From Ascarosepion bandense (Eukaryota; Mollusca; Cephalopoda; Sepiida; Sepiidae), in contig JBBBDQ010000225.1 in assembly GCA_037127315.1 (NCBI GenBank), forward strand, positions 1,788,501-1,852,500: DNA of 64,000 nt, written 5' to 3'. Positions 1 through 12,284 of the stretch are shown here, piece by piece; within the stretch, counting starts at the first letter, position 1, and each line of letters opens with the position of its first letter. The notes below the pieces were generated by a model. That model did no database searches, had not been told where the DNA came from, and saw only the letters and a list, made by a program, of their open reading frames with translations. A program made the position numbers and the translations under genes.

Positions 1-2200
1 TCAATGATTAAATCCCAAATCCCCTGTTATTTTGTTCTTCTGATAAAATAACAACCATTCCAATTGAACATGGCATTAATGTGAATTATTATGAACAAAT
101 GTTTGATAAATCTTATAACAAGGCATTGGTCCTATTCAACTTCAATTGCATGAAATTGCTGGATGATGATCTGGAGGTACTACTAAGTGGATAATAATTA
201 AATTTTTTGGGAGAATAGATTGAATGATTGAGAGAAAGATGGAAAAAGAAATGAGTCAATAATGCTGTTTTAAACAATGAAATGAATTTAAGAATAGTTC
301 AAAGACAATTAAACCCCAAATAACTAAGATTCAGTAAAATTGAGCAAAACAAAATTTTCCCTCAATCCATCAACTTCCCTCTCGTAAGAAGACGATTGAT
401 TCCTGGTTATGAGACTGCAAATTCAGAGTTAATACTATTTACCCAAAACACCTATATTCTTACAGAAAAAAAGAGTGACCTAAATTCTTAAAGGAAGACA
501 TGAGGTTTATGAGAACCAGCATTCAGGGTTTGTTTAATGCAATAAGCACAAAATGTCTATATTTTTACAGAATATGGTTTATGAAAAGATTTCCTAAAAT
601 AGGACAAAAAAAATTTCAGGTGGGGGGTTTGGGGGGTATCTACATAAACAAATATCCACAGGGTCCAAACACAAAGAGTCAAGGCCCAGCAAAAGTCATC
701 AGTGATTTGCTCTGGGTTGCATCATTGACAGCCATCGCCTCACAAGAAAACATCCTCATACCTGTGATTTCACAGACACATGAATAAAGGAAGCATTAAC
801 TGAGAGGCAACTGGCTAGTCTTGCTTCCACCAAATTATAGTAATTACTGTTATATTTCTCAAGCTACCATCCAGTGGTTGTAGAACTTATCCCTTCAGTA
901 GATAATAGACATTTTATTCTCCAGTTTTAATATTCAATAAATGTTAGAGTTATCAACAGTGTTGTTCATTTTATTGAAGGTGTTTGTCTTGGGTGCAAAG
1001 ACAAAACATACCATGTCTGTAGTCAAGAATTGCTCATTTTTTTATCTGCAGTACACAATATACATTTTGGTGCACCATGAGGCATAACCGTCAACCCCAA
1101 TATTGTAAAATTTGGGAAACCCAACTCAACCCTACCAAAAAAACACACTGGCCACAGCTGAGAAGATAAAAGACATGCAAAGTAGATGTTACTCAACAAA
1201 GCAGAGATAGCAACTGAAGGAGAGGGTTCAGAGTTACAATTAATAATTGGTAAATATTTAATATCAGTGAATACAAATTTGATAATTTCCTTTTTACTTA
1301 ACTGTGGAAATATAAATGTCAGATTAAAAATAAACAATGTTTTAAAATTCTCTGAATATTTTTATGTTGTAGATATCAACAAGAATAAAAACAAAACAAA
1401 AAAGTACATACATCATAGTAAGGGATTTTTTCAATACAGTATTTTCACTTGAATTTTTATCATAATCTCTAACAATGAAAAAATATTACCAGTATTCATA
1501 GTTTATCAAATATTTGATAAAATCTTATCATTGGTAACTTTTACAAGTTTATTTTTCTGAGATTTTTACACAAATACATTTTATAATGGTGAAATTATAA
1601 AACTATAAATCAAACAATTTATAACATTTTTAGTATAGAACAGGTCTGAAATTTATTTGCAGTCAATAATTAATGTTTTTATAAAATCACATATAGATAT
1701 ATCTGTTGATGGATTCAATAGATTCATCTTACTCTGGCAAGTAGAACAGTGTATTTGCAAAACTGAAAGTTGGAAAATAAGTCCTTTGAACTTTTATTTA
1801 TCAGTAACATATTGTTGCTCTATTTTTTAACAGTGACTACTTTTATTTTAAAAAAATTACTTACCTTTAGACACATTAAACTCCAGTAATTCACTGGTTA
1901 ACATGCGCTTTGTTAGGTCTTAATGATCTTTATTATTTATGTCAAAATCCTATTAAAAAATCGATCATGCCACTTAAGTTAACTGTTGTGAGGTCAGCTG
2001 CTGATGGTGTTTTGCCATAATTATTAAAAATCTGACAGTGTAAATGTTAAAATAACCTGCACAACCAGATCAAAAACTTAGTAACTATAAAATATCAGAC
2101 TCATAAAATCATATATGTATAAAATAGTAATTAATACATAAGAGGGAAAATATATTTTCAAGTACAAATCCATTTACAAAGAATTCAACATTTATCTTAC
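1..2200 (-). other. Intron 5 (partial) of the stomatin gene
   Basis: AT-rich sequence downstream of the splice donor that follows the exon at 2201-2404. I looked on the minus strand for the next exon of the stomatin family (the end of the SPFH core and the Ala/Glu-rich helix) and saw none, so it probably lies beyond the left edge. A 95-codon plus-strand open frame at 500-787 has no recognisable domain and is not reported as a gene. Confidence 0.6.
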
Positions 2201-2404
2201 CTGCATCCCTTGACTGACTGCCTCTCTATCTGCTAGAATTTCTGATAAGTTTTTTGTCCCAAGCATGTTTCTCAATGTGGTCTGGGCCAAAAGACGAGTG
2301 GAATGGTGTGCATTTTCCACATTGGCCACTGAAATTGTTGGATTGGACACTCGGTAGTAGACGACTGCATCAACAGAGACTGTTACACTGTCACGGCTCA
2401 ACAC
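2201..2404 (-). CDS. Stomatin / MEC-2 family protein, coding exon 5 (SPFH core)
   Basis: This 204-bp exon is exactly 68 codons, in phase 0 at both ends, with an AG acceptor just above 2404 and a GT donor at 2200-2199 (gtaaga). It encodes the heart of the SPFH/band-7 domain, including the stretches VLSRDSVTVSVDAVVYYR, TRLLAQTTLRNMLGTKNLSE and ILADREAVSQ. Stomatins are monotopic membrane proteins that sit on the inner leaflet, oligomerise, bind cholesterol-rich membrane and modulate ion channels; MEC-2 is the nematode touch-channel partner. The degree of conservation indicates purifying selection and a real gene. It is the last exon visible; the C-terminal helix is outside the window. Confidence 0.93.
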
Positions 2405-2552
2405 CTAACAAAAGAACCAAGATCAAAAATGTTTTTATACCAACTGTGGTTGTGACCATAGTCATTGTGAACTCCACGATCCTTTAGTTAACTACATATA
2501 TTAGAGGCTTTGTGAGGGCTACATATGGTTTTTTGAAATCAAAGTTGCTTTT

Positions 2553-2625
2553 CTAGACTGGTTGCCAACCCAGTCTGCTCTACTATTTAATCCATAGCTG
2601 TTTCATGTACCTTAAACCAGGTTTT
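2553..2625 (-). mobile_element. tRNA-derived SINE, short fragment
   Basis: The stretch from ctagactggttgccaaccc to the degraded ccatagctg motif matches the middle of the SINE family seen more completely at 16936-17223 and 32609-32918. Only the body is left; the tRNA-like head with its B box is absent. Confidence 0.6.
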
Positions 2626-2699
2626 CATCACATGAAGCTAAAAATGGTGTGACATGTTTTGTGTTTATTACTTTGTAATGCAGAAAACATGTCACACAA

Positions 2700-3870
2700 G
2701 GAACAAAGACCAATTCCAAGGACCTATTCGACATTACTATGGGTTCATTAGATTTTGCAGAATAATTGGATCTTGTAGGTCTATTTACTTTGTACAATTT
2801 AACTGAGCATAATGATGTTGATATAGATGACATTGGGTTATATAGAGACAATGGTCTCATGATTATTCATAATTCTACAAACTCTAAAGAAGATAGAATT
2901 CATAAATTAATACATAGACTAATAAAAAACTTTAGTCTTAAAGTAATAATACAAACTAACCTAAAAAAGTTGACTTCCTAGATGTTACTCTAGATATAGT
3001 TAATGATGCATACTCACTCCACGTAAAATATAATGTTAACTACATTTACGTACATCTTAAATCAAATTGCCCACCATCTATTATTAAACACATACCCTAC
3101 TCTGTTAAACACAGAATAAACAATTCCTCAACTGAAGACATATTTTGTAAACATAGTCAATGTTACAATACTGCCCTAAAAACAGCAGCTATAAATGCAA
3201 TGACATTAAATTTTATAAGCAAAAATATAATAATACCAAACATAATAGAAAAATAATTTGATACACACCAGCATTTAAACAAATGATTAGTACTAAGTTA
3301 GGCAATAAATTCCTTAACCTAGTTTAGAAACACTTCCCAACTATAAGCCCTTAGCAAAATTTTCAATAAGAATTCACTGAAACTTAGTTATAATCTTGAA
3401 ATGATAGTAAATAAACATAATAAAATCCTAAAATATAACAAGATTAGCAATCAAAACCAGCCTATTACAAATAATGACAATAATACTAATACTTGCAATT
3501 GTCGTGACCCAAACGAATGTCCTCTGCAAAATAGAAATCTTACTGATTCTATAGTCTACCAAGCTATCATTTCCACTACAGAAACTCTTATCAAACATTT
3601 TATTGGAAGTACTAAAACACTTTCAAGTCATGATTGTATAAGCATAAGCTATCCTTTGATAATAAAATGTATAGTAACCCAACTTCACTTTCCAAATACT
3701 ATTGGCAATTGAAATATGCAAATAAAACAGTTACAGTAAGATAGAAGATATTAACAAAAGATGGAACATGTAAATTTTTGCATGAAAAATGTTTTCTTTG
3801 CTTACAAGAAAAATCCAAATGATTAAGTTCTCGAAAACTAACTTATTAAACCAATGTAATAACTACTTAC
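2700..3870 (+). pseudogene. Penelope-like retroelement remnant (RT end to GIY-YIG end)
   Basis: A decayed 3' half of a Penelope-like element. The frame at 2766-2981 holds the palm-end motif GLYRDNGLMIIHN and the following ETNLK-type segment. A frameshift near 2975 moves the reading to VDFLDVTLDIVNDAYS. The linker at 3401-3712 has the Cys cluster CNCRDPNECPLQN and a GIY-YIG-like VYQA...HFIGST segment; the terminal motif CFLCLQEK is at about 3790-3815. Several stops and shifts show it is dead. It lies opposite to the host gene. The Penelope assignment rests on the RT plus GIY-YIG combination. Confidence 0.8.
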
Positions 3871-6440
3871 TGCCATCACAAGATAATTCACACTCTTGAA
3901 TATATCTAACATTATCTCAAACTGTTTACTATATGCTATAATTTATATTCTTACCCCTTTTAGTTAATTATATATACCTCAAATCCAACCTTTATAAACT
4001 TTATTAAACTGCTGTTTATGCTTACTTTTACTGCCACTTAATTCTAAAATCGACTAATTCTGCCTTTAATAATTAACTTTATGACCTTACACCTATTTCT
4101 TTATATTAAAATTATTTTCATATTAACAACATCCTTTAACATAAATATTTTACTTTTTTAATGTCAATTTTGTCACATCTCAAATAATATTTTGGTTACA
4201 TATTTGTTCCATACTTATTTAAACTGACACAACTGACACTTAGTTTCCCCCTGTCAATATAAGCACATTGCTACACTTTTATGTCTCAATATTTATTGGT
4301 CTACAACCACAAATCTTTTAAGTTATCTTCCATTCCATTAAATTCATCTAATATTGTAGAATTTTTTATTTTGAATTTCCTTATCAACACCCAGACATGA
4401 CAGTCTGTTTCATTCTAAACACAGTCATCCATTTTTATATATATATAAAAATGTACTGCTAAATACCTAAAATTTAAGCGGCATTTTTAAAAATGAAACA
4501 TCTTTCTTGAAGTTTTTATTTTAGTTTTAATTTCAAGCTAATAGTTTAAATTTATTATTTCCAATAAGTAATAAATTTTCAAACTGAATTTAAATTAATT
4601 GGAATAAGTTCTTCTTTTTGATTGGTAAAGATATTAAAATCATTCATATTGACAAATTTGTCAACAAAACAATTCTTTTTATCTAAAGAATCTTTCAAAA
4701 ATAAAATATACTTTTCTGAAACCTTATTTGAAGATTTTAGCTGATTTCAAGTTTAATTAACTTGACTTAAAACAGATATTACTTTAGTTTAAAATATTGA
4801 AAAAAAGCATTTTTTAACACAGGGGTAAGTGTTTTTATGAGGTGCTAACACATTTTTTGATAAATTTAAGAGGGATAATTACTTGAATATAATATGAAAG
4901 CCAGTTTTAAAAAAATTAATTACCTAGTCATCTTAAAAATTTAAGAAAATATTCTAATCAGTCTAATACTTTATTGAATTTTAGGTACTTTGGCTTTATA
5001 ATCTGCCTTATAAAGAGACTTGTTGAGAAAAAGTTAAAAAATTACCATCTAAAAAATTTTAGAAAATTTGAACTTTGATAGTTACTGATCTTATTTCTGG
5101 ACATCTGTATTTATAAAAACTGACACATTTATACACAAAACAAATTTAAAATTAAAAAAAAATATTGGGGGCCATTAAATTGTAAGTGAATTAAGTTAAA
5201 TTGTAAGCTTTTCCATTCATGATTAGTAACTAATCTTAATTTAATAACAATATCACTTGAACACAGCAAATTAATACAGAATTGGAAAAGATTTTAAAGT
5301 TAATGAATTTTTCTAATTAAAATTTTTCAAAAATTCATTATTTATCAAAAAAAGAATTTCTTAAGACAATTATATATACATAATAAAAGCAATTAAAAGC
5401 TTCTCGAATTACATAATGTCATAGTTCTATTGCATTTTTTATTTTACAATTCAGAGTAGATATTCTTTAACAGGAGGTTTTATTTGATCTCAAAATTTCA
5501 GGATTTAAATTATTCAAGGACATGACCTTATAACTACTATAAACATTAAGTACTACAAAAAAGTTTCTTGAAATTTCATAAAACTTTCATGAAAAATTGG
5601 CATTAACAGATGGAAAAAAAATCATAATTTTTATAAAAATTTTCTATTAAAGAAATATTTAAAAAATAATTTAATTCATTTGTGAATATGTCCAGAAAGT
5701 TTCATTAAAATCTGACAACTGTCTGATTTTGCAAAAGAATTCTAAATCGATGATTTTTTTACTGCAAAAAGATGTTAATTTATGGTCACTTGCTGAATCA
5801 AGAAAAACAAATTTTGAAAGTTCTAAGATCAAATAACATAATTTAATAATAAAAAAATATTTGGTCTTTTCTCATAATAATAACAAAGATTTTAACAATA
5901 AAATTTTAATTTTATTAAGTTTGGGGCATTTTTCATTTTTAGTGAATCTTTGAAGGTACTTATATATACACACACACACAAGTATAGAGTAGCTATAGAC
6001 TGAATAAAGTTTCGTATCCAAAGAAACACTATTTTTTAAGAAGTGCTCAATACAAAGTAGAGCGAATAATATTTATTTAGAATTTATAACATAAACATGT
6101 TATAATATCACTACAAAAGTAGCAATTTCGTTTTGACACTATCTGTGTCTTATCAAATGATGAGGTTTATTTCAAGTTGGAGAGTTTTAAAAGGTTCAAG
6201 ACTAGCCAAATCCCCTTAATCAAGAAGGCATTGTTACATGGACAGAGTGGACCAATCAAAATAAAGTAATTTCAAATTTGAAGAATATGAGAGCAGACTC
6301 TAACAACAATTTATTGAGGCATTAATATTAATATTTGATTAAAATAGAGATCAGCATTATTAATCGACTATTAGATTCACTTTACTTTATTATAAATCTT
6401 AAATTCTAAGTTTAACAAATTTAGATTACTATAAGGTTAT
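3871..6440. other. AT-rich intronic sequence
   Basis: About 2.6 kb of strongly AT-rich sequence with homopolymer A and T runs and a short CA run near 5970. I see no exon, RNA gene or recognisable element. Confidence 0.55.
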
Positions 6441-6469
6441 TTAGATATTAAATGAGTAAAAAATGTGAG

Positions 6470-7115
6470 TATATACATATTCAAATCTAAAGACATCCAC
6501 ATATAGACAAATAGATAAGTATATACACACATGAACACACACTGGCACACAGACACATGCACAGATTATTATATGCATACACATATACATACACAATTTT
6601 GTTTTTATCGACTTGTCAATATATCTGCTAAACCCCAAAGCCAAGTTTGGAAAGCATCTGTAAAGGCTACAATATTGGATACATGTAAGAGCTAATTCGT
6701 AAGATGGCAAGAGCCTTGAATGAATGATGTCAATTCATGCACAGTCATATTTCAGTGTATGGACAAATAAACATAATTATATATAATCACACAAGCTAAA
6801 AACAAAAATGTTAGCAACAAAAAACTCCACAGATCATCATATACAAATTAAAAAATATAACCACATACATGAAACTACTTATACACAACTTCTGGCATAA
6901 ATATACACAAATAAGCACAGGAATATTCACACAGAAGCATACACGCATATAAACATGAATAGACAAGATCTATATATACACATACACAAACATACATAAA
7001 CACATATATATATTTGTATAGACACACATACAAGGACATCCGGACATATATACACACAAATACATACACACGCATAAATATGAGAATATACATATATAAA
7101 GGTGCATATATATAT
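6470..7115. repeat. Cryptically simple ATAC/CACA-rich region
   Basis: Long stretches of interspersed acat, atac and cacac motifs. They create repetitive open frames on the minus strand (6441-6710 and 6875-7093) rich in Cys, Val, Tyr and Met, which is what such a repeat yields in any frame. They are not genes. Confidence 0.75.
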
Positions 7116-7263
7116 ATATATTTTTAAATAACTTTAATCCAAAAGGAAAAGTAGGAAGGTAAATCTCAAAGACCTGATCCTAATTAATATTAGTATTAAT
7201 ATTTTAATATTAAAAATGATACAGGTGGAGAGCTCAATGTAATTAAAATTACAGAGCCAATTA

Positions 7264-7680
7264 TAAAATAAAATAAATTTTGATGTTCAGAACTGTTGAA
7301 ATAAAAAAGAAATAAAAAAATTGAAGGTTAAGAATTCACCACCAGAAGAAGTAAAAAATTTACGCCACAAAAAAAAAAAAATCGGTTAGCAATCAATGTC
7401 TATTTTTAGATTTTGGACAATTTTACTTTTAGATTGAGTTGTAAGTGAAAAAATTTGAAAATTTGGCTTTGTCTAGCTTTACAATGGGAAAGGGGTGTTT
7501 GATTAAGATGTGGGTTAAACATAGACATTGATTGCTAACCGATTTTTTTTTTGTGACGTAAATTTTTTTTTATTTCTTTTTTATTTCATTTTGAAACGTG
7601 GTAGTTGCTGATGAGATGTGAAATCTCTCTTAGGGATTTCATGTTGAAATGATCATTCAACAGTTTTGAACATCAAAATT

Positions 7681-7688
<8 letters not shown>
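7264..7688. mobile_element. Foldback / long-TIR MITE-like element
   Basis: The outer left arm (aaattttgatgttcagaac) is matched in inverted form by the right arm (gaacatcaaaattt) near 7668-7682. The inner left arm, atcggttagcaatcaatgtc near 7381-7400, is matched exactly by gacattgattgctaaccgat near 7523-7543. A-rich and T-rich runs lie between the paired blocks. The whole forms a hairpin with arms of about 140 bp and a loop of roughly 115 bp. It has no coding capacity, so it is probably a non-autonomous DNA element, or a LINE or PLE fragment duplicated head to head. A (TA)n tract begins at its right end. Confidence 0.7.

Positions 7689-7730
<42 letters not shown>
7686..7730. repeat. (TA)n microsatellite
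   Basis: Uninterrupted AT/TA dinucleotides directly abutting the right arm of the foldback element. Confidence 0.95.
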
Positions 7731-7733
<3 letters not shown>

Positions 7734-7892
7734 AACATACACATGCACATTAGCAAATAAAACAAAATATCAATATGTCTACTAGTACTATAACCATATG
7801 CACACCCATATACATGCATACACTAATACATCAACAAACCCAGGCACCCAAGTATATATTCTAATATAAACAGAGTGGAAAAAAGTGGAGCC

Positions 7893-8020
7893 GAAAGTTT
7901 ATATATATATATATATATATATATAAATTATAATGTATACTTCAGAACATATATAAACTACAAGCTACTACAAAATTGTACATTTTGTTTTGACATTGAA
8001 AGAACAATGTCTCATCAGGT
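7893..8020 (+). repeat. Dispersed repeat with (TA)n, copy 1
   Basis: A (TA)n run followed by a motif containing acaagctactacaaaattgt and gacattgaaagaacaatgtc. The same unit occurs at 20965-21058 (plus) and, inverted, at 9888-9975. All three lie next to Penelope-like fragments, so it may be a terminal part of one of those elements; that link is inference. Confidence 0.55.
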
Positions 8021-8094
8021 ACTTAATAATGATAGTAATAAATGTTTTTTTTAAAAGAAAATTTAATTTTTTTAAATCTTTTTGTATGAGGTAA

Positions 8095-8460
8095 CAGGAT
8101 ATTAAAAAAGGGCAGAAAAAATGAGAAAGCAAAAAGAGAAATCAAAAAACGGAAAAGAAAAAGGAAAGAGAAAGACACAGAGGAAACAAAAAAGCAAAAG
8201 GAAAACAAGAGAGAAAGAACCGAGAAGAAAGAACCAATAGAAATGGCTAAGAGAGAGAAATTTTAAATTTAGGCAGAAAGTAAATTATAGATATATACAG
8301 ATATCAGTCACATGATGTCGGACTTAACAAAGAGGAAAAAGTGAGAAAATGCAGAGAGGGAAGAAAGTGGGGTGAGACAACAGAAATGGTAAAGAAATAG
8401 AAATTTCAAACTTTGGCCGGAAGTGAATTAAAATAGATACAAATGTTTGTCACATTGTTA
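8095..8460. repeat. Purine-rich tract with imperfect duplication
   Basis: The plus strand is almost pure A/G over 8095-8225. A block containing gaaatggctaagagagagaaa and its flank is then repeated imperfectly around 8340-8460 (gaaatggtaaagaaatagaa, followed in both by a tcacat-containing segment). No coding potential. Confidence 0.5.
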
Positions 8461-8879
8461 AAACTAAATCCTTTAGCATTTAAAAAAAATGATGAAATCA
8501 CGTACACAAACAGAGGAATTATTCATAAAATGCAAATCCGAGAACATAACATGAAGATATTCATTAGTGCTAAAAAATAAATTGGAGAAGTAAAATAAAA
8601 TTTTTATAAAAAAATAAATAAGAATTAAACTTAAGAATTAAAATTTAAAGTTAAAATAAAATTAAAAATAAAAATGAAAGGAAAAATTAAAGATAAAATT
8701 TAAATTAAATTTTTATAGATCACAATTTGTAATAGAAAATAGAGATAAAATAACATAAGAAGAAAGATCATATAGTTAAAGTAAATTATCAAGATAGTAA
8801 GATTAATACTGTAAAAAGTTTATAATTGCCAGAGTTTCATACCTTAGATTTTATAATTCTAGCAGGATTGTAAAGTTAA

Positions 8880-9060
8880 TTCTTTAATATGTTTACAATT
8901 TACTCTAGTTTCATGTCACTCTTCATAAAGGAACAATGTTTCCTCTGTCTTCAAGAAAAAATTGAAATCATTAAATATATGAATAGCAACAAGCTTTTAA
9001 ACCAGAGGCATGAAACCACAGTAAACTGCAAGCACATTAAAGAAATAACATTACAATCAT
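8880..9060 (+). pseudogene. Penelope-like remnant, C-terminal tip
   Basis: A short reading CFLCLQEKIEIIK followed by LLNQRHETTVNCKH matches the terminal segment of the better preserved Penelope-like copies at 3790-3815 and 10380-10580 in this window. Only the extreme 3' coding end survives. Confidence 0.65.
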
Positions 9061-9169
9061 GCTAAAAAATGCTACATAAATCAGAGCCAGGACCCCCTAG
9101 AAATTATACACCTTCACTGTACTAACAACACTCATACATACACCACATTTGTGATCTAATTTTAAAAAA

Positions 9170-9600
9170 AAATTTTTTTTTAAATTAAAAATTCTATAGA
9201 AAAAATCGACTTCCTAAATTCTAAAGTAAGGTTAAATATACAACATTAGATTAATTATATAAACTGTTCTTAAATACACACATTAAAATTTACTTATTAC
9301 CTTAAATACAAATATACATATTACCTATTCACCTATTACCTTAAATACAAACATTTAATCTTTCCTCCTACATAAAATTCTACTTATTATGCACCTATTA
9401 CCTACTTACCTATTACCTTAAATTTTTAACATTAAATTTTATCTCTTACATTAAATCTTATAAACTGTGATTTAATTAAAATTTAAAATTTAATAGAAAA
9501 AATCGATTGCCTAAATCCAAAATTAAGGTTAAATATACAAAATTAGATTAATTATAAAAACTCTGCTTAAATACAAAAATATTCTTTACAAAATAAACAT
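9170..9600. repeat. Local direct duplication in AT-rich intron
   Basis: A block of about 100 bp containing agaaaaaatcgactt...aaggttaaatatacaa near 9195-9275 recurs near 9490-9575 as agaaaaaatcgattg...aaggttaaatatacaa. Between them the phrase ttaccttaaatacaaa is repeated several times. Nothing coding. Confidence 0.55.
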
Positions 9601-9887
9601 TCCACTACTTACACCTCCCTACTCTGCTTCTCTAAGAAATCCAAAGGATATAGTCTAGTCACAAGATAATAAAAACTTACATTCTAACTGCTAATGTTAA
9701 ATCTGTCTACAAAACTCCCAGACACTCATTAATCAACTAATTCCACTACCCACACTAGCTTCAAATTTCAAACAGACAATCCACAAGACTTATTCCCTTA
9801 TCACTATCCCCCATCAACATCCCACACACAACTCACCAAATATAAGAAAAGAGGCTTTCCATTCCTGTCCACACCACCTGAAGAGAC

Positions 9888-9968
9888 ATTGTAGTTTCAA
9901 TGTCAAAACAAATGTATGATTTGTAGTGGATATATATAAAAAATTTTGTACATGTTCTAAAATATAAT

Positions 9969-10004
<36 letters not shown>

Positions 10005-10005
10005 A
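9888..10005 (-). repeat. Dispersed repeat with (TA)n, copy 2 (inverted)
   Basis: Inverted copy of the unit at 7893-8020 (tttcaatgtcaaaacaaatg through ttttgtacatgttctaaaat), followed by a (TA)n run at about 9975-10001. Confidence 0.5.
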
Positions 10006-10369
10006 ACATATGTACAAACAGTTAGAACCAGACACTAATAAAAAATTAAAAAACAATGATGCTTCAAAGATCGCACTTATTTAATATTAATTTAACAATT
10101 GGTGCTATAATAAAAATGTGTTAAATATTAACCAGATGGTGTATGCTAGGTTAAAATCGATCAAATATTGACATGATAATCAATAAATATATAACTTGAT
10201 GATCAATGTTAGATTAAATATTTAGCAAATATTAATATGATAATATATGCTGAATTAAATACCTAGCAAATATTAATTAAAATATCCAAATCAGATGAAA
10301 ATACCCATCAAATAAAAGCAATTAACAATTGACAGCAGTGAAAATAGTATAAATAAATTCTTAATATTA

Positions 10370-11420
10370 TAACAAATATTGTAAAGTAAATAGTGAATTA
10401 TGTTTACAATGAACAGTAAGTTCATTTCTCTGGTTTAACAAGTTAATCTTGTCCTTAAATTTGATAATTTCTAACTTCTCATTGAGACAAAGGTAGCAAG
10501 GTGCACAGAGGGAATTACAAGTTCGACCCTTTGTAAGAACTTTCCATTTAACAGAAGGTGTTTTTTTTCTTTTAAACCCCAAAATTACTTAGGTAACAAA
10601 GTACTGTATTTATAGGAGTTATTATTGAAAGCTAGTGTGTGTTGATACCAGCAGGTTTTTAATGGGTTTTTAGACGATCCAATATAAAACTTTTTAGTAT
10701 CAGGATTTTTAATTGTAGAGATAGTACAAAGATAAACTATGGTACTAAGCAATGCAGTGGGCATTTTTTAGAATTTCTACAATTACATCCACTGGTATTA
10801 GTTTTCTTATCATTGGTATGATCCATCTGAGCATTGTAATGCAGCAAGTTTTTTGTTGAGGACTTTGTTATTGTGTTTTTTAATTATTTTTCTAGATTAT
10901 CCGTACAACGATAACTTGAGAGTATTATTATTGAATATCTTACTTAGAGGATTAATTTTAAGGAAAGTGTTTATTAATAAAGTTTAAGAATTTTTACTTT
11001 CTTATTATTATTATCATTGTCAGTAGGATTTTTGAATTTGATAGCAGTACACTTATAACCACTGTTCCTAAGGGCAGAATTGTAAAATTTGTTATGCTGA
11101 TCAAAAATTACTTTGTTAGACGAGTTATTGCTGAGTGTAGATTCAATAGAAGAGGGTATATGCTTAATAACTGACGTTGGATGGTTAGAATTAGGATTTA
11201 CATAAATTGGGTGAGAGTTAACTTTCATATAAGGTTGAAAAGAATTATTGTTAAGGTCCAAAGTAACATCTAAAAGTCCATCTGCTTAATGCTGTTGGTT
11301 ATTTTTATTTTAAGACTTAAACTTTTTAATTCTCTGTGTATTATTTTCCTAATACGATGTACTCTAATTTTATTAGAATCTTTAACAATCAGTAATCTAT
11401 CATCTTATATTAGGAAATTC
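10370..11420 (-). pseudogene. Penelope-like retroelement remnant (RT end, GIY-YIG, C-terminus)
   Basis: Read on the minus strand, the end of RT begins near 11400 and continues through the frame at 11261-10974 (DLNNNSFQPYMKVNSHPIYV and onward). A linker with a degraded Cys cluster ending KKCPLHC follows, then a GIY-YIG-like KKFYIGSS segment near 10700. The C-terminus is at 10582-10367, with CYLCLNEKLEIIKFK and LLNQRNELTVHCKH. Several frameshifts and stops are present. It is in the same orientation as the host gene and is related to the copy at 2700-3870. Confidence 0.78.
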
Positions 11421-11432
11421 ATCATATATATA

Positions 11433-11724
11433 TGTTATGTCGTGAGTAAGAATAAATAACTCAACAACAGGAATAGGTTAATTGTTGTATTCCATGAAAA
11501 TACTATTTACAAAGGTTATTAGTATCCAATACAAGAATAAAGGTTAATCGTCTCAACCGTCGTAAGACGTAGTATGAGCAATGGGTACTTCCGGGTCGTC
11601 ACTGGAAGTCTACGACTGACTTGTCGATCGGCTGCTCGGCACACTCTGTTACGTAGATGCCACCATTACTTTACATAGTAATGGAATAGTCCATTATAGC
11701 CGAATAGGCGCGGGCGTCCCAACA
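11433..11724. mobile_element. Solo LTR (292 bp) with 5-bp target duplication
   Basis: A block of clearly higher GC in AT-rich intron. It starts TGTTATGTCG and ends GTCCCAACA, giving TGTT...AACA terminal inverted repeats, and is flanked on both sides by ATATA. AATAAA signals lie near 11450 and 11533. No internal region or second LTR is nearby, so it is read as a solo LTR. The flanking duplication is low complexity, so the boundary evidence comes mainly from the termini and the base-composition step. Confidence 0.6.
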
Positions 11725-11892
11725 ATATATATATATATATATTAGGAAATGGATTAAATCTGACATATTTTTAATTCATTTGTTTAAATGTTATTTTATT
11801 GGATACTCATATTTAGGTAGATGCTCTGTTTTTACTCTTAGACTCTATATATCTACCAGCCTAAATATTTGAGGAAATCTTGTTATAAAAAT

Positions 11893-12055
11893 ATGCACCC
11901 TCTGTCTTCCATCAAGTATTCCCAGGACACATGTGACACTGTAGATTGAGGGATGTAAAATGCCTCCACAATTTCAGAAATAGAATTTCCATTCTGTCTG
12001 GCATCCTCTATCAGGCCCCATTCATATTGATCATTCATGTTACCTTGAATGCAGC
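11893..12055 (-). pseudogene. Tc1/mariner-type transposase N-terminal HTH relic
   Basis: The minus strand reads EWGLIEDARQNGNSISEIVE followed by AFYIPQSTVSHV, which has the layout of the paired-type helix-turn-helix at the N-terminus of Tc1/mariner transposases. The rest of the transposase is missing and a stop follows about 15 codons later. It could be another HTH family; no terminal repeats were found. Confidence 0.5.
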
Positions 12056-12284
12056 CTAATTAGCAGAGAACAATGGTCTAGATATTTTCACAAGGTGAAT
12101 ATATTGTGGTGCTGCCTATCACTATCTTTACATACTTCTATCCTATGATCTTTGGTGCCACACTTCTTGACATTTTTAGAATAAAATTTTGCATTCATAC
12201 ACAAGTCTAAAATATTTGAAAATGCTAAGTAGCAAAATGCTGTTAGTGGCATCTTATCACAGACCATAGAAAATTTCAATTTAC

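Larger units (their letters stand above)
2405..12284 (-). other. Intron 4 of the stomatin gene (9.9 kb)
   Basis: Bounded by the donor after exon 4 (gtaaat) and the acceptor before exon 5 (ttttgttag). It contains several Penelope-like fragments, simple repeats, a foldback element, a solo LTR and a Tc1/mariner relic, all listed separately. No additional exon was recognised inside it. Confidence 0.8.

Noticed and set aside
500..787. 95-codon plus-strand open frame
   Set aside because: No domain, no splice context, and it lies in an intron of the host gene. Length is within chance for this composition.
6441..7093. Open frames rich in Cys, Tyr and Val on the minus strand
   Set aside because: They are direct translations of ATAC/CACA simple repeats, as are the frames at 20621-20914 and 15535-15978.
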